A stretch of 12,179 bases of DNA from Atopobium sp. (GCA_018376005.1 JAHACE010000082.1:1-12179), one strand, 5' to 3'; shown: positions 1 to 7,155, numbered from the stretch's first letter. Program-made: numbers and translations. The notes: generated by a model not told the origin, from the letters alone.

Positions 1-1448
1 GCAACAAGAACATCAACAGCAATCAGAGCACCAAGAATTCCCTTACCGTGGAATGGAATCTTATTTGTTCCATACTTAGCAGCATAGCTAAGCTTGATGG
101 GGCTCTCCCAAGACTCATATGCCTTATTAAAATCTTCTGGATGTGATGAAGCATACTTACCAATTTGTTTCATGGTAACAGTAGTATTTACCGCTCCAGA
201 TTCTCCAGCCTTATCAAAGATTAGCCTCATTGCCATGATATCAATCTTATTTGACAGTGAACTGCCAGGGTAGAAAGGCTGCTGGCTTTCTGAAAGGTCT
301 TGAACCTTTGTAAGACAATAATCAGACTTCTCCATACCAAGGAAGTTTGTACTAACCGTCTTATTCAAGCTAATGTACTTTGAATCAGAAAGGTGCATAA
401 GAGTTGCTGTCAGAGCGTCTCCCTTAATTAGCTCACCGTTGTAAAGCATAGAAAGAACTGCCGGATGATCATCAGATGGAACATCTCTGTAGTAAAGGTC
501 ATTAAACTGAGGGGTCATAACCTTTTTGTATTTAATACGCAGCAAGATTGCTGCTACAACGGTAATAGCTGCAAGTACTAATGGTGCATAAAGAATAAGA
601 GCTACCTGAGTTTTTGCAATATCACGCTTGTGATTTGCTTCATCCGCCCACGCTTGTTCCTCAGACAAGATGCTACTCAGCTTATTCTGCTGAATAGGAG
701 CTAGCCCAGAAACCCAATCGGTTGGAAATGTAATGCGAGCTTCCGCAAACTCATCAGTTCCCACGCCAGGGACTTTGTAGACGACCGCATTATTGGTAAT
801 TTCTACATTTGCGTCCAGTGGACCATGTCCCCAGGCACGAACAGTATCGCCAGCAACTATAGATTGTCCTGAAGGAACAGGAAGATGGATAGTAGCCGTT
901 ACATTACGAGACTCTGAATCCCAACCATCAGATACAAACTTCCAGTACAGTTCTGCAGTATCCGACCAGTTTGTTACAACATTAGTAATGTCATACTCAA
1001 TAGTTATATGTGCTGACTCATCATCATGCGCTGAATAAATCTTTAGGTTCAGCATATTATTTGATAGAGTTGGAACATAATACTCATCTGAGCTGGAATT
1101 ATTTCCACCAGTGTCTTTACTATAAATCTGACGCGTTCCTTGCCTATCCTGAACGGTAACTGAAGTAATGTTTACTTCAACGTTCTGTCCATTGTATTTA
1201 TTCTTTCCAACTGGAAGATTCCAATAGACACCATGAAAACTACCATTGAAATAGAATGTACGAGTTTCTACGACATGCAACGTTCCGTCCTTTTGAACCG
1301 TCGCATCAATATTTACCGTATCTATTGAAAGGTCACGTGCAAATGCTTTGGCTGGTGCAATTAGAAACGCAACAGCCAAAAGCATTACGCAAAGCGCAAT
1401 CCTTACGAACTGGCTCTTTTTAGAAGAGCGAAGCGAAACTTTATACAT
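1..1448 (-). CDS. DUF2207 domain-containing secreted/membrane protein (C-terminus beyond window)
   Basis: I translated this frame by hand; it is open from the ATG at 1448 to the window edge (482 codons, no stop), so the C-terminus lies outside. Residues 1-37 form a signal peptide: basic start, a hydrophobic core, and an Ala-Lys-Ala-Phe-Ala cleavage site before Arg-Asp. A beta-rich extracytoplasmic domain follows, with the DUF2207-like pattern of an N-terminal amphipathic strand, then FHGVYWNLPV. A membrane segment spans about 279-300, then comes a cytoplasmic domain, and a second hydrophobic segment begins near 466. This order (signal, beta domain, TM, soluble domain, TM) is that of DUF2207 predicted membrane proteins, whose function is unknown. 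An AAAGGAG ribosome site sits 6 bases before the ATG. The gene follows the zinc-ribbon gene by 55 bases on the same strand, so it may be the last gene of the operon or have its own promoter. Confidence 0.8.
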   Translation of the reverse strand, partial: MYKVSLRSSKKSQFVRIALCVMLLAVAFLIAPAKAFARDLSIDTVNIDATVQKDGTLHVVETRTFYFNGSFHGVYWNLPVGKNKYNGQNVEVNITSVTVQDRQGTRQIYSKDTGGNNSSSDEYYVPTLSNNMLNLKIYSAHDDESAHITIEYDITNVVTNWSDTAELYWKFVSDGWDSESRNVTATIHLPVPSGQSIVAGDTVRAWGHGPLDANVEITNNAVVYKVPGVGTDEFAEARITFPTDWVSGLAPIQQNKLSSILSEEQAWADEANHKRDIAKTQVALILYAPLVLAAITVVAAILLRIKYKKVMTPQFNDLYYRDVPSDDHPAVLSMLYNGELIKGDALTATLMHLSDSKYISLNKTVSTNFLGMEKSDYCLTKVQDLSESQQPFYPGSSLSNKIDIMAMRLIFDKAGESGAVNTTVTMKQIGKYASSHPEDFNKAYESWESPIKLSYAAKYGTNKIPFHGKGILGALIAVDVLV

Positions 1449-1503
1449 GAAAACTCCTTTATGTTACTTTCGCAACTCTTCCTAAAAGGATACCACGTAC
1501 TAA

Positions 1504-1776
1504 TTAATCTGCTGGTGAATATGAGTTATCCAATTCAAACAAAGCAGGTGGCAGTCCTTTATCCCACTCCTCTCCTACTTCCTCAGAAAGCAAATACTCA
1601 TCAGTTTCTATAAAAGGAAGGCTAGCAATTCTTTTATTTCTTGATGTTTCGAGATTGCATACAAGCGAGCTTGGGCCGCTGAAGTCTAGAAGGCATCCGT
1701 AACAAATTCTCATGTCCTGAAATAACTTTTCTCCGCATCTGGGGCAAATTTTGACGGAGTAGTTTTCTATAGCCAT
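1504..1776 (-). CDS. small zinc-ribbon protein with acidic tail
   Basis: A 90-residue protein. Residues 11-28 form a CPRCG...CYGC zinc ribbon (Cys11, Cys14, Cys25, Cys28), followed by a mostly acidic tail without recognisable domains. I prefer the ATG at 1776 because AAGGAG lies 5 bases upstream; an upstream in-frame ATG at 1797 is preceded only by a weaker AGGAAAG. There is no signal peptide or membrane segment, so it is probably cytoplasmic. It is the last gene of the tad cluster before the DUF2207 gene. Its first 143 bases overlap the 3' end of the DUF192 reading frame in another frame, which is suspicious. In some actinobacteria similar N-terminal ribbons precede an FHA domain; none is present here, so this could be a naturally short protein or the remains of a longer one. 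No specific function can be assigned. Confidence 0.65.
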   Translation of the reverse strand: MAIENYSVKICPRCGEKLFQDMRICYGCLLDFSGPSSLVCNLETSRNKRIASLPFIETDEYLLSEEVGEEWDKGLPPALFELDNSYSPAD

Positions 1777-2155
1777 AGCGACTCCTTCTTTCAACATTGC
1801 TTTCCTCGGTACTTATTTCTTGAATTAGCACTTTCTGTCCCACTTCAAACCATGGGAAATCATCAACTGATGGTCTTTCAAATGTGCAATAGGCACCCAC
1901 GCAGCTATGAATTTGCTTAGGCTGTACTTGTCTCCGAATTTTTAAAATTTCTCCGTGATCATCTGCAAATGCAATATCAATCGGATACGTCATTCCAAAA
2001 GTATGAACTGAAGAGCACCTCAGAAGTAATACTGGAGGAGCTGTTATCTCGGTACCCAAAAGCCCAACGAACTTTTCGAAGCCCCCTTGTAACAATTCAA
2101 AAATCTGTTCAGAATTAGGGACTTCTTCTATCGACACTTGTACGTTCATTTTCAA
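1634..2155 (-). CDS. DUF192 family protein, 3' end overlaps next gene
   Basis: Residues about 41-113 match the DUF192 fold: a hydrophobic strand, the hallmark CSSVHTFGMTYPIDIAFAD segment (48-65), a Gly-Glu-Ile strand, a conserved-position Cys-X-Gly-Ala-Tyr (85-89), and a closing FEVGQKVLIQEI (103-114). DUF192 proteins are often found next to tad pilus genes; their role is not established. The frame starts with TTG at 2155, with GGAG 7 bases upstream, and overlaps the previous stop (TTGA); an ATG at 2149 is the alternative. The domain is complete at residue 114, yet the frame runs on for 59 more residues. These are Arg/Lys-rich, unlike the domain, and lie over the zinc-ribbon gene. One fewer A in the three-A run at 1818-1816 would create a stop right after residue 113. 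The real C-terminus is therefore doubtful. Confidence 0.7.
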   Translation of the reverse strand: MKMNVQVSIEEVPNSEQIFELLQGGFEKFVGLLGTEITAPPVLLLRCSSVHTFGMTYPIDIAFADDHGEILKIRRQVQPKQIHSCVGAYCTFERPSVDDFPWFEVGQKVLIQEISTEESNVERRSRYGYRKLLRQNLPQMRRKVISGHENLLRMPSRLQRPKLACMQSRNIKK

Positions 2156-2610
2156 ATCACAACTCCCGACTTATAAGGACTAACAACAATTGAGGTTGTA
2201 TGGGTAAGACATAAAGGAGACTCTAGTGACACTAAAGGGAGACGCAGGGTATGTGGCCAAGGCTTGTACTTAAGAGTTACTTGGTATTTAGGAAAAATAG
2301 AGACCATGTTCCCAATCCCCTCGCTTTCTCCCTCCAATGAGACAACAATGTCGCAATTGTCATCGCAATTAAGAGCAGTTCTTATTCTTTGAGCTAGGTT
2401 TTCTGGAGCATCTTCATTTGCAGAGTGACTAGAAGAAATTCCATGAGCAATAATTTGATTAACTGCAACACGGTCAAACTTTGAGCACATATCTGCAAAC
2501 TTAAATAAATTGATTGCAATTAAAGCTACTACCAATACAACCGGAAGAACCAATGCAGTCTCAACAAACATCTGCCCTTTCTGACAACAAAGAAATTTCA
2601 ATTTTCTCAT
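2152..2610 (-). CDS. TadE-like minor pseudopilin
   Basis: A 152-residue protein with a class III prepilin signal: a basic leader (MRKLK), then KG cut before QMFVETALV, placing Glu at mature position 5. A 20-residue hydrophobic helix follows, to about residue 36, then an extracytoplasmic domain with Cys112 and Cys115 close together. This is the TadE/TadF minor pseudopilin architecture and length. It would be processed by a TadV/CpaA-type prepilin peptidase, not present here, and take part in initiation or stability of the Flp pilus. The ribosome site is weak (GGTGG). If the preceding tadG-like gene is read with one base fewer at 2673-2676, its stop would overlap this ATG as ATGA, giving translational coupling. 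The stop here overlaps the DUF192 TTG start. Confidence 0.75.
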   Translation of the reverse strand: MRKLKFLCCQKGQMFVETALVLPVVLVVALIAINLFKFADMCSKFDRVAVNQIIAHGISSSHSANEDAPENLAQRIRTALNCDDNCDIVVSLEGESEGIGNMVSIFPKYQVTLKYKPWPHTLRLPLVSLESPLCLTHTTSIVVSPYKSGVVI

Positions 2611-2658
2611 GTGCCACCAAACACTTTCTTAACATCAATTTCTAAAGGAATCTCAATA

Positions 2659-3435
2659 TCAAGTATTAGGTATTTTCTGAACTAGTTCACGAATCGTTGA
2701 TTCTTTCTCAAAGCCAGCTTGTTTCAAAACACTTTCTGTATTAACAAGAACAGGCTTCATTTGTCTTAAATCACTTGGCTCTAATCCAGCGTCAATAACT
2801 ATTTGTTTCAAAGCACTCTGTAATTTGGAGCCGACACTTCCACCTGTTATTCCGTCAACGTTATCAAGAAATTCCGACAGCTTAGAAGACCAAGAAGTTA
2901 CACCATCCCCATATGAGATTAAAAGAGATCCCCACAAGCTCATTACCTTATCTATGGTCTGTCCAATAAACCCTCCCCTCCTTTCAACCTGATCAAAAAA
3001 GCTTGAAAGAACGTTGTTTGTAGAAGAGCTGTCTGGAGCAAGCGTTGCTCCGGATATTGCATATCCTTCTGGGAGAAAAACTGACTGCTCAAGTGTTCCT
3101 AAACTTCCTTGAAATTCTGGAGATGAACCTCCTCTTCTCACAAATGAAATACATCCCCAAGCTCCTGGAGGACATAATCTGGGCCTAGCAACCTTTAGGG
3201 CATCAAGTGCTTTTTGAAATATTCCAGTTGATTTATCTGCAGCTTCAGACAACTTTTTTCGCAAATCTTTTATTTGCTGACGTGATGATTCATAAACTTC
3301 AGACTCTTCGACTACGATTTTCCAGTAATACTCAAACCCGTTATCAATATTTGTCGAAGCAGAAGCCACTCTTCCCACATCGCTGCTCGTAAAATGACAA
3401 TGTTGACACTCATGAACCGCTCCAGAAATTTTCAT
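2659..3435 (-). CDS. TadG-like protein, C-terminal fragment after frameshift
   Basis: A 258-codon frame that looks like the continuation of the TadG-like protein upstream rather than an independent gene. Its ATG at 3435 has no convincing ribosome site, lies inside the previous frame, and there is no signal peptide or membrane helix of the kind expected for a protein acting outside the cell. It begins with HECQHCHF (a CxxC pair), then a run resembling coriobacterial TadG-like proteins (GRVASASTNIDNGFEYYW), a charged helical stretch at about 43-75, a Cys-Pro-Pro-Gly...Cys loop at about 88-95, and a Ser/Gly-rich domain. Dropping one base of the T4 run at 3429-3432 joins the two frames. The 3' end may also be shifted: see the finding at 2607-2676. 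What I see is two abutting open frames; that they form one gene is inference. Confidence 0.6.
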   Translation of the reverse strand: MKISGAVHECQHCHFTSSDVGRVASASTNIDNGFEYYWKIVVEESEVYESSRQQIKDLRKKLSEAADKSTGIFQKALDALKVARPRLCPPGAWGCISFVRRGGSSPEFQGSLGTLEQSVFLPEGYAISGATLAPDSSSTNNVLSSFFDQVERRGGFIGQTIDKVMSLWGSLLISYGDGVTSWSSKLSEFLDNVDGITGGSVGSKLQSALKQIVIDAGLEPSDLRQMKPVLVNTESVLKQAGFEKESTIRELVQKIPNT

Positions 3436-4486
3436 AGGTGCAAGGCCAAATAGGCTTTAGATACAGGTCTGTTTTCTTTGTCTCTTCTAAATTATGTGGT
3501 AATCGAGGCAAATTCATTTCAACCTCACCATCAGCTGTTTCTTTATAAAATCCTTTAGAAAGTTCCGTAAACGCAAAGTTGTAAAACGCTTTTCGTATAG
3601 CAGAATCACGTAATTCTTCTGCAGTGCTTCCATTGACAATTTCTTGATCATATCGAGCTCTGTAATATGCTCTAGCTCGCTTTAAAGCGATACCGAAAGT
3701 CCAAGAAGTTGGCGACGGGATAGATGGATTTATATCCCCAGAAAGACCAGCGAGATGCTCTGCTCTTTCACGCATAGAATACGGACCTCCACCGCAGTCT
3801 GCCTCCCACGCCCTCTTTTTAGATGTCTCTGCTTTACTTTGTAACTCTTCAATCTGTTTTGCTATCTGCTGTAATAGCTCGCTCTGTTCTTTTAATTCAT
3901 CTGACGAAACGTCGCTATTTAAATGTCCAAAATCAGATTGTGACTGAGCGGGAAATAAAAGAGCTGATCCCACGAAGTTACCCGCATCAGTAGAGTTCTT
4001 TTGTATACAAGAGCTCGCCGCCATTGCTGCAAAAACTGGAAGCATTTTTTCAGTTTCCTCTAAGCCTTCACAAGCTGAAGTAGCAAATTTTTTACGCGCT
4101 TCAAGTGTCTTAAAACCTGCATCACACAATTTAGAACCCGCTGAAGCTAAACCTGGAACACATGAAGCAACCAATCCGGCTCCAACACATAACAATCCTG
4201 ATAACCCAAGACTCAAAATGCTTGCATCAATTACCTGCGCAATAGTTGTGTATTTAGCTACGACATTTTCTCCTGCCATAGAAGCCGCATCTGCTATTGA
4301 CTGAGTTTTGTATGCTCTCGATGAAACCCAAGCGACCGATACCAGTGCGAATACAAGCGCTAGACATACTAAAAGCGCACTTGCAAAAGCGATTGACGTA
4401 ATACCGCCTTTATCGTCTATAAACATGGAAAGTCCAAGCTTTATTCTCTTATGTTTATCCTTTCCAAAAGGCAATCCAATCCGCAT
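3410..4486 (-). CDS. tadG: TadG-like pilus-assembly protein, N-terminal fragment
   Basis: A 358-residue frame. A basic leader is followed by DDKGG and one transmembrane helix (about 29-52), then AWVSSRAYKTQSIADAASMAGEN, the classic TadG N-terminal pattern (Ala-Asp-Ala-Ala after the helix). A second hydrophobic stretch lies at about 89-110, and a coiled-coil-like Gln/Glu-rich segment at about 190-225. TadG-type proteins are minor envelope components of the Tad pilus. I chose the ATG at 4486 because GAGGG sits about 5 bases upstream and the helix then lies at the usual distance; the frame could open as far as 4570 but that would add an atypical leader. It overlaps the end of tadE by 32 bases. 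The frame ends abruptly at ENFWSGS, just where the next frame begins, so the gene appears broken by a one-base shift. Corrected at both candidate sites it would be 625 residues. Confidence 0.7.
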   Translation of the reverse strand: MRIGLPFGKDKHKRIKLGLSMFIDDKGGITSIAFASALLVCLALVFALVSVAWVSSRAYKTQSIADAASMAGENVVAKYTTIAQVIDASILSLGLSGLLCVGAGLVASCVPGLASAGSKLCDAGFKTLEARKKFATSACEGLEETEKMLPVFAAMAASSCIQKNSTDAGNFVGSALLFPAQSQSDFGHLNSDVSSDELKEQSELLQQIAKQIEELQSKAETSKKRAWEADCGGGPYSMRERAEHLAGLSGDINPSIPSPTSWTFGIALKRARAYYRARYDQEIVNGSTAEELRDSAIRKAFYNFAFTELSKGFYKETADGEVEMNLPRLPHNLEETKKTDLYLKPIWPCTYENFWSGS

Positions 4487-4925
4487 AAGAACCCTCAATC
4501 CAATCTGGATACGTACTAGCAGATAAACTTGAATGCAAGACAATCCCTTGGTTATCCGTCTGACCTGCAAGGAATAAACACCAGCCTATTGGCGGCATCG
4601 CTGCCACATGACCCGTAATTTCAATCAAGACATCGTTTTCTTTTTTATCAATAGAGATATTCCAGTCCTCATCTCCACCCTTATGAAATAGAGGTATCTC
4701 TGGTATAGCCTTAAGTCTGCGTTTGATATAGGACTCTATTAACTCAGTGTCAGAAGACGTTGTTGCTACTCTTAATCCTTCTGCACAGGCTCCATCCATA
4801 ACTGTCTTTGTATAGAGAATGCAAACAGGTTCTACAAGCAATGCAATAATCATCAGAATAACGGGAAATAAAAGTGCTGCTTCTACTGACGCTTGACCAG
4901 CATTCTGTTTAAAACGAGAAAACAT
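4455..4925 (-). CDS. tadE: TadE-like minor pseudopilin
   Basis: A 156-residue protein with a textbook class III prepilin signal: a short basic leader MFSRFKQNAG, cleavage after Gly10, then QASVEAALLF with Glu at mature position 5, and a hydrophobic helix to about residue 37. The pattern after the helix (YTKTVMDGACAEGLRVA) fits TadE, where a small Ala/Gly-rich helix packs against the first. The remaining domain is extracytoplasmic with one pair of nearby acidic stretches. TadE is a minor pseudopilin needed for Flp fibre formation. The ribosome site is poor (CAAAG), but the start overlaps the end of the preceding pilin-like gene by 17 bases, suggesting translational coupling. Confidence 0.85.
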   Translation of the reverse strand: MFSRFKQNAGQASVEAALLFPVILMIIALLVEPVCILYTKTVMDGACAEGLRVATTSSDTELIESYIKRRLKAIPEIPLFHKGGDEDWNISIDKKENDVLIEITGHVAAMPPIGWCLFLAGQTDNQGIVLHSSLSASTYPDWIEGSYADWIAFWKG

Positions 4926-5157
4926 CTTTGGCTAAATCTAAAAGAGAGTCATGCATAGTATGTGAAGCAGCTTGAGTAGCCAGTTGAACAACTGCTCCAT
5001 TTTGCACAAAGTGATATATCACACCAAGAGACGTAATGACAATTAAGCACGAAAATAAAACTAGAGCATATTCAAGCGTTGCTTGTCCTTGTGTATTCTT
5101 AACACCTAGTTTGATTGCTCTAATAGATTCTTCGCATCTTGAGTGGATATGTGACAT
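4909..5157 (-). CDS. second Flp/TadE-like pseudopilin
   Basis: An 82-residue protein. The leader of 24 residues ends in QG and is followed by QATLEYALVLFSCLIVITS, so Glu and Tyr are at mature positions 5 and 6 as in Flp pilins. One hydrophobic helix is followed by only about 35 residues, shorter than a typical TadE. It could be a second fibre subunit, a minor pilin, or a short TadE. Unlike the main Flp pilin it has a long basic leader and a longer amphipathic tail. A strong AAGGAGGG ribosome site 7 bases upstream supports the ATG at 5157, even though this places 52 bases inside the preceding gene. It continues directly into tadE, with which it may form a pseudopilin pair. Confidence 0.8.
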   Translation of the reverse strand: MSHIHSRCEESIRAIKLGVKNTQGQATLEYALVLFSCLIVITSLGVIYHFVQNGAVVQLATQAASHTMHDSLLDLAKDVFSF

Positions 5158-5570
5158 GTTGAGACCCTCCTTATCTCTCCTTGATCAGAAACAGTCACAA
5201 GTTCTGACCAATTTCCACCATTAACTAAACAGCCCCATACATTGCCGGCTATGTCTAAATATCCGGAATAAACAAGCACACAATCAGCTCTTTGCTGATA
5301 GCCCTCTAAAATACTCTGGGCTTCGTTTTGAATAGTTTCTTTACTATCTCTTTGCACGGAATTCTGTTTAAACAAATCTTCTGCTGCTGCATATGAGACT
5401 GGCTGTTCATTGGCTTTTTTGTCGTCTCTATTTTCATGAGTCTGCACATAGTCTGAGCTCGTATTTGATGAATGGTCCTGTTTTCTTGGTAATACGAGAA
5501 GTGCAGCAAATAGCAAACATACAGTGACAATAATGAACACAGAATAAGCAGCAGTGCTCTTTCTGCTCAT
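5106..5570 (-). CDS. unrecognised membrane-anchored protein in the tad operon
   Basis: A 154-residue protein I cannot assign to a family. Residues 9-28 form a single N-terminal membrane helix preceded by Arg-Lys, so the rest should face outside. Residues 31-60 are a hydrophilic linker rich in Ser, Asn, Asp and Lys. The C-terminal part (about 61-140) starts helical and ends in likely beta strands, with DCVLVYSGYLDIAGNVWGC, and has three cysteines (97, 114, 139). There is no lipobox and no class III prepilin signal. The ATG overlaps the stop of flp as ATGA, so it is coupled to the major pilin gene, which argues for a role in pilus function or regulation at the cell surface. Its 3' end overlaps the next pilin-like gene by 52 bases. 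Function unknown. Confidence 0.7.
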   Translation of the reverse strand: MSRKSTAAYSVFIIVTVCLLFAALLVLPRKQDHSSNTSSDYVQTHENRDDKKANEQPVSYAAAEDLFKQNSVQRDSKETIQNEAQSILEGYQQRADCVLVYSGYLDIAGNVWGCLVNGGNWSELVTVSDQGEIRRVSTCHISTQDAKNLLEQSN

Positions 5571-5755
5571 AGAGAATTAATTCCCGATGTAATTGCTTCC
5601 CAAAGCTCAGAAATTTTACCTTTAAAAGCAATGATTGCGACAATCGCAATAACTACAAGTACGCCAACTAAAATTGCATACTCTGTAGTTCCCTGTCCAG
5701 ATTCATCCTCTTTTAAGCCTTGTAGATACCTAAAAAATTGATAGAAGAACATCAT
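5567..5755 (-). CDS. flp: Flp family type IVb major pilin
   Basis: A 62-residue protein with all hallmarks of an Flp pilin: a leader ending in EDESG, cleavage after Gly20, a mature start QGTTEYAILVGVLVVIAIVA with Glu5 and Tyr6, one hydrophobic helix, and a short tail of about 18 residues. Flp is the main subunit of the Tad pilus fibre; the leader is removed by a TadV/CpaA-type peptidase. AAAGGAA lies about 8 bases before the ATG at 5755; the second ATG at 5752 is possible. The gene sits between tadC and the unknown 154-residue gene. In many tad loci flp is first; here it follows the machine genes, an arrangement seen in Gram-positive loci. Confidence 0.93.
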   Translation of the reverse strand: MMFFYQFFRYLQGLKEDESGQGTTEYAILVGVLVVIAIVAIIAFKGKISELWEAITSGINSL

Positions 5756-5770
5756 CGGCTTTCCTTTCTC

Positions 5771-6382
5771 TTAAGAAGAAAATGCAGGTCCAAGCAAGGG
5801 ACCTAAAATTGCAAGTAACATTGCTGGAACAATCAGCGTTCCTAGAGGGATGAGCATTTTAATTGGGATCTTTTCAATTTCCGTTTCTAACAGCGAACGC
5901 TGCTCATCGCGAAGAACTGAAGCTTGTCTATCTAATATTTCTGCAAGAGGAGTTCCAAAAGTAAGCGCTTCATTCACAACAGTCGCAAAGCTTTTAAGCG
6001 ATGGAACTCCTACTTTTGCCGCCATCTGATTGAGTGCTTCTTCGCGAGTAGTAGCACCAAGCTTCCAAGTCATATGAGCATTTGAAAGCTCTCTCGATAA
6101 TTCTCCAGATTCTCGCAAACAATACAGATCAAGCGCTGAATCAAAAGATAGCCCTGATGACAGCCCAAGAATCAAAATGTCAATCATTTCTGGCATCTCA
6201 CGTAGGCATGATTTTCTTGTAAACTCAGACTTTGCCCGGAGGCTCATTCTCTTGTGACTTTTTATGCCTCTTATAATTTGCTGATAATAGCTATGGACAT
6301 CAAAATGATTCAAATTGACGGGAACAACTAGGGCGAGAATACCTATGCATGTTGCAAATAATACGGAGCATAGTAAATCCAT
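5771..6382 (-). CDS. tadC: TadC, Flp pilus inner-membrane platform protein (T2SSF domain)
   Basis: A 203-residue protein. An N-terminal membrane helix (about 4-22) is followed by a cytoplasmic basic region, then the T2SSF domain (about 63-190) with the recognisable EMIDILILGLSSGLSFDSAL motif and the FGTPLAEILDRQASVLRDEQR motif, then a C-terminal hydrophobic helix and a short Gly/Pro-rich end (LAILGPLLGP). TadC pairs with TadB to form the membrane platform that TadA acts on. The start is the ATG at 6382, which overlaps the tadB stop (TGATG); an in-frame GTG at 6385 has slightly better spacing (7 bases) to the AAAGGAG site. Longer in-frame openings toward 6547 lie within tadB and are not needed. 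The stop is 15 bases before flp. Confidence 0.92.
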   Translation of the reverse strand: MDLLCSVLFATCIGILALVVPVNLNHFDVHSYYQQIIRGIKSHKRMSLRAKSEFTRKSCLREMPEMIDILILGLSSGLSFDSALDLYCLRESGELSRELSNAHMTWKLGATTREEALNQMAAKVGVPSLKSFATVVNEALTFGTPLAEILDRQASVLRDEQRSLLETEIEKIPIKMLIPLGTLIVPAMLLAILGPLLGPAFSS

Positions 6383-7155
6383 CACTTCATTACTCCTTTC
6401 ATAATGCTTCGAATAATCAAAAGAGCAACGCAATCCATGACCATTGCAATTGATGTGCATATAACGCCCGATGGCGTAAATAAACCCTTTTGAAAGTCCG
6501 GCGATAGAAGCGACAAGACAATCAATAAAACAACTGGGAGAAGACATACAATTCGAGCAGATAATCTAACTTGAGCAGTCTTTGTTGCTATGAGCCTTTG
6601 ATTCTTCTCTTGTAATTCAACTAACTCGGCAGTTTTCTGTAAAAGACTCTTAAGCGGAGACCCTGTTCTATGTGAAATTACTAAGGCGCTAGCCAGCAAA
6701 TTAACACCTGGAGCATCCAACCTTTCTGCCAAGTCCATCATATGGGCAATTTCTAAAGCAGTCTGATGCTTAGCGTGTTCATAGAGAAAATAAGGTCCTA
6801 GAAATAACAAGAGAAGACCGCAAAACAGTCCAATTACAGACTCAAATAAAATGCCAAACAGAATTGATGCAGCTATATCACTAATAAAAAACAGTACGAA
6901 GGCATCACTGACTAAGGTGATTCCATATTTGTAAAGAAAGCGATTACGTAGCTGTATTGATACATAAGAAAAAGGCTCCCATTTGAGTAGGTGCTGCACA
7001 AAAATACTATTGCGCGCAAAATGAAAAAGCTGAATCACATAACCTGTTATTCGTGCACTTATTTGAGAGGCAGTTTTTTCTTCACCGTTACATATAAAAA
7101 AATAAATAATTACTCCAAAAGCACCTCCTGTGATCGTGGAAGTAATGACATCCAT
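6382..7155 (-). CDS. tadB: TadB, Flp pilus inner-membrane platform protein (T2SSF domain)
   Basis: A 257-residue membrane protein with an N-terminal helix (about 8-22), a pair of helices at about 83-120, a cytoplasmic T2SSF domain (about 135-200) containing LDAPGVNLLASALVISHRTGSP, and two C-terminal helices (about 201-218 and 229-249). This order is standard for TadB. It forms the inner-membrane platform with TadC. The ATG at 7155 has a near-perfect AAGGAGGT ribosome site 7 bases upstream, which fixes the start although it lies 46 bases inside the tadA 3' end. It ends overlapping the tadC start. The N-terminal region is less conserved than the T2SSF part, but I see no frame disturbance. Confidence 0.92.
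   Translation of the reverse strand: MDVITSTITGGAFGVIIYFFICNGEEKTASQISARITGYVIQLFHFARNSIFVQHLLKWEPFSYVSIQLRNRFLYKYGITLVSDAFVLFFISDIAASILFGILFESVIGLFCGLLLLFLGPYFLYEHAKHQTALEIAHMMDLAERLDAPGVNLLASALVISHRTGSPLKSLLQKTAELVELQEKNQRLIATKTAQVRLSARIVCLLPVVLLIVLSLLSPDFQKGLFTPSGVICTSIAMVMDCVALLIIRSIMKGVMK

Noticed and set aside
3433..3435. ATG at 3435 as the true start of an independent gene
   Set aside because: It lacks a ribosome site, lies inside the upstream frame and would give a protein of extracytoplasmic type without an export signal.
4487..4570. Longer tadG starting at 4570
   Set aside because: The added residues lie over tadE and the ATG at 4486 has a good GAGGG ribosome site.
6383..6547. Longer tadC starting at 6547
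   Set aside because: The extra 55 residues lie over the tadB C-terminus and are unlike TadC; the ATG at 6382 with TGATG overlap explains the family length.
7110..7155. tadA/tadB 46-base overlap as a frameshift
   Set aside because: TadB has an almost perfect AAGGAGGT ribosome site inside tadA, and both proteins have normal lengths and intact motifs, so a true overlap is more likely.
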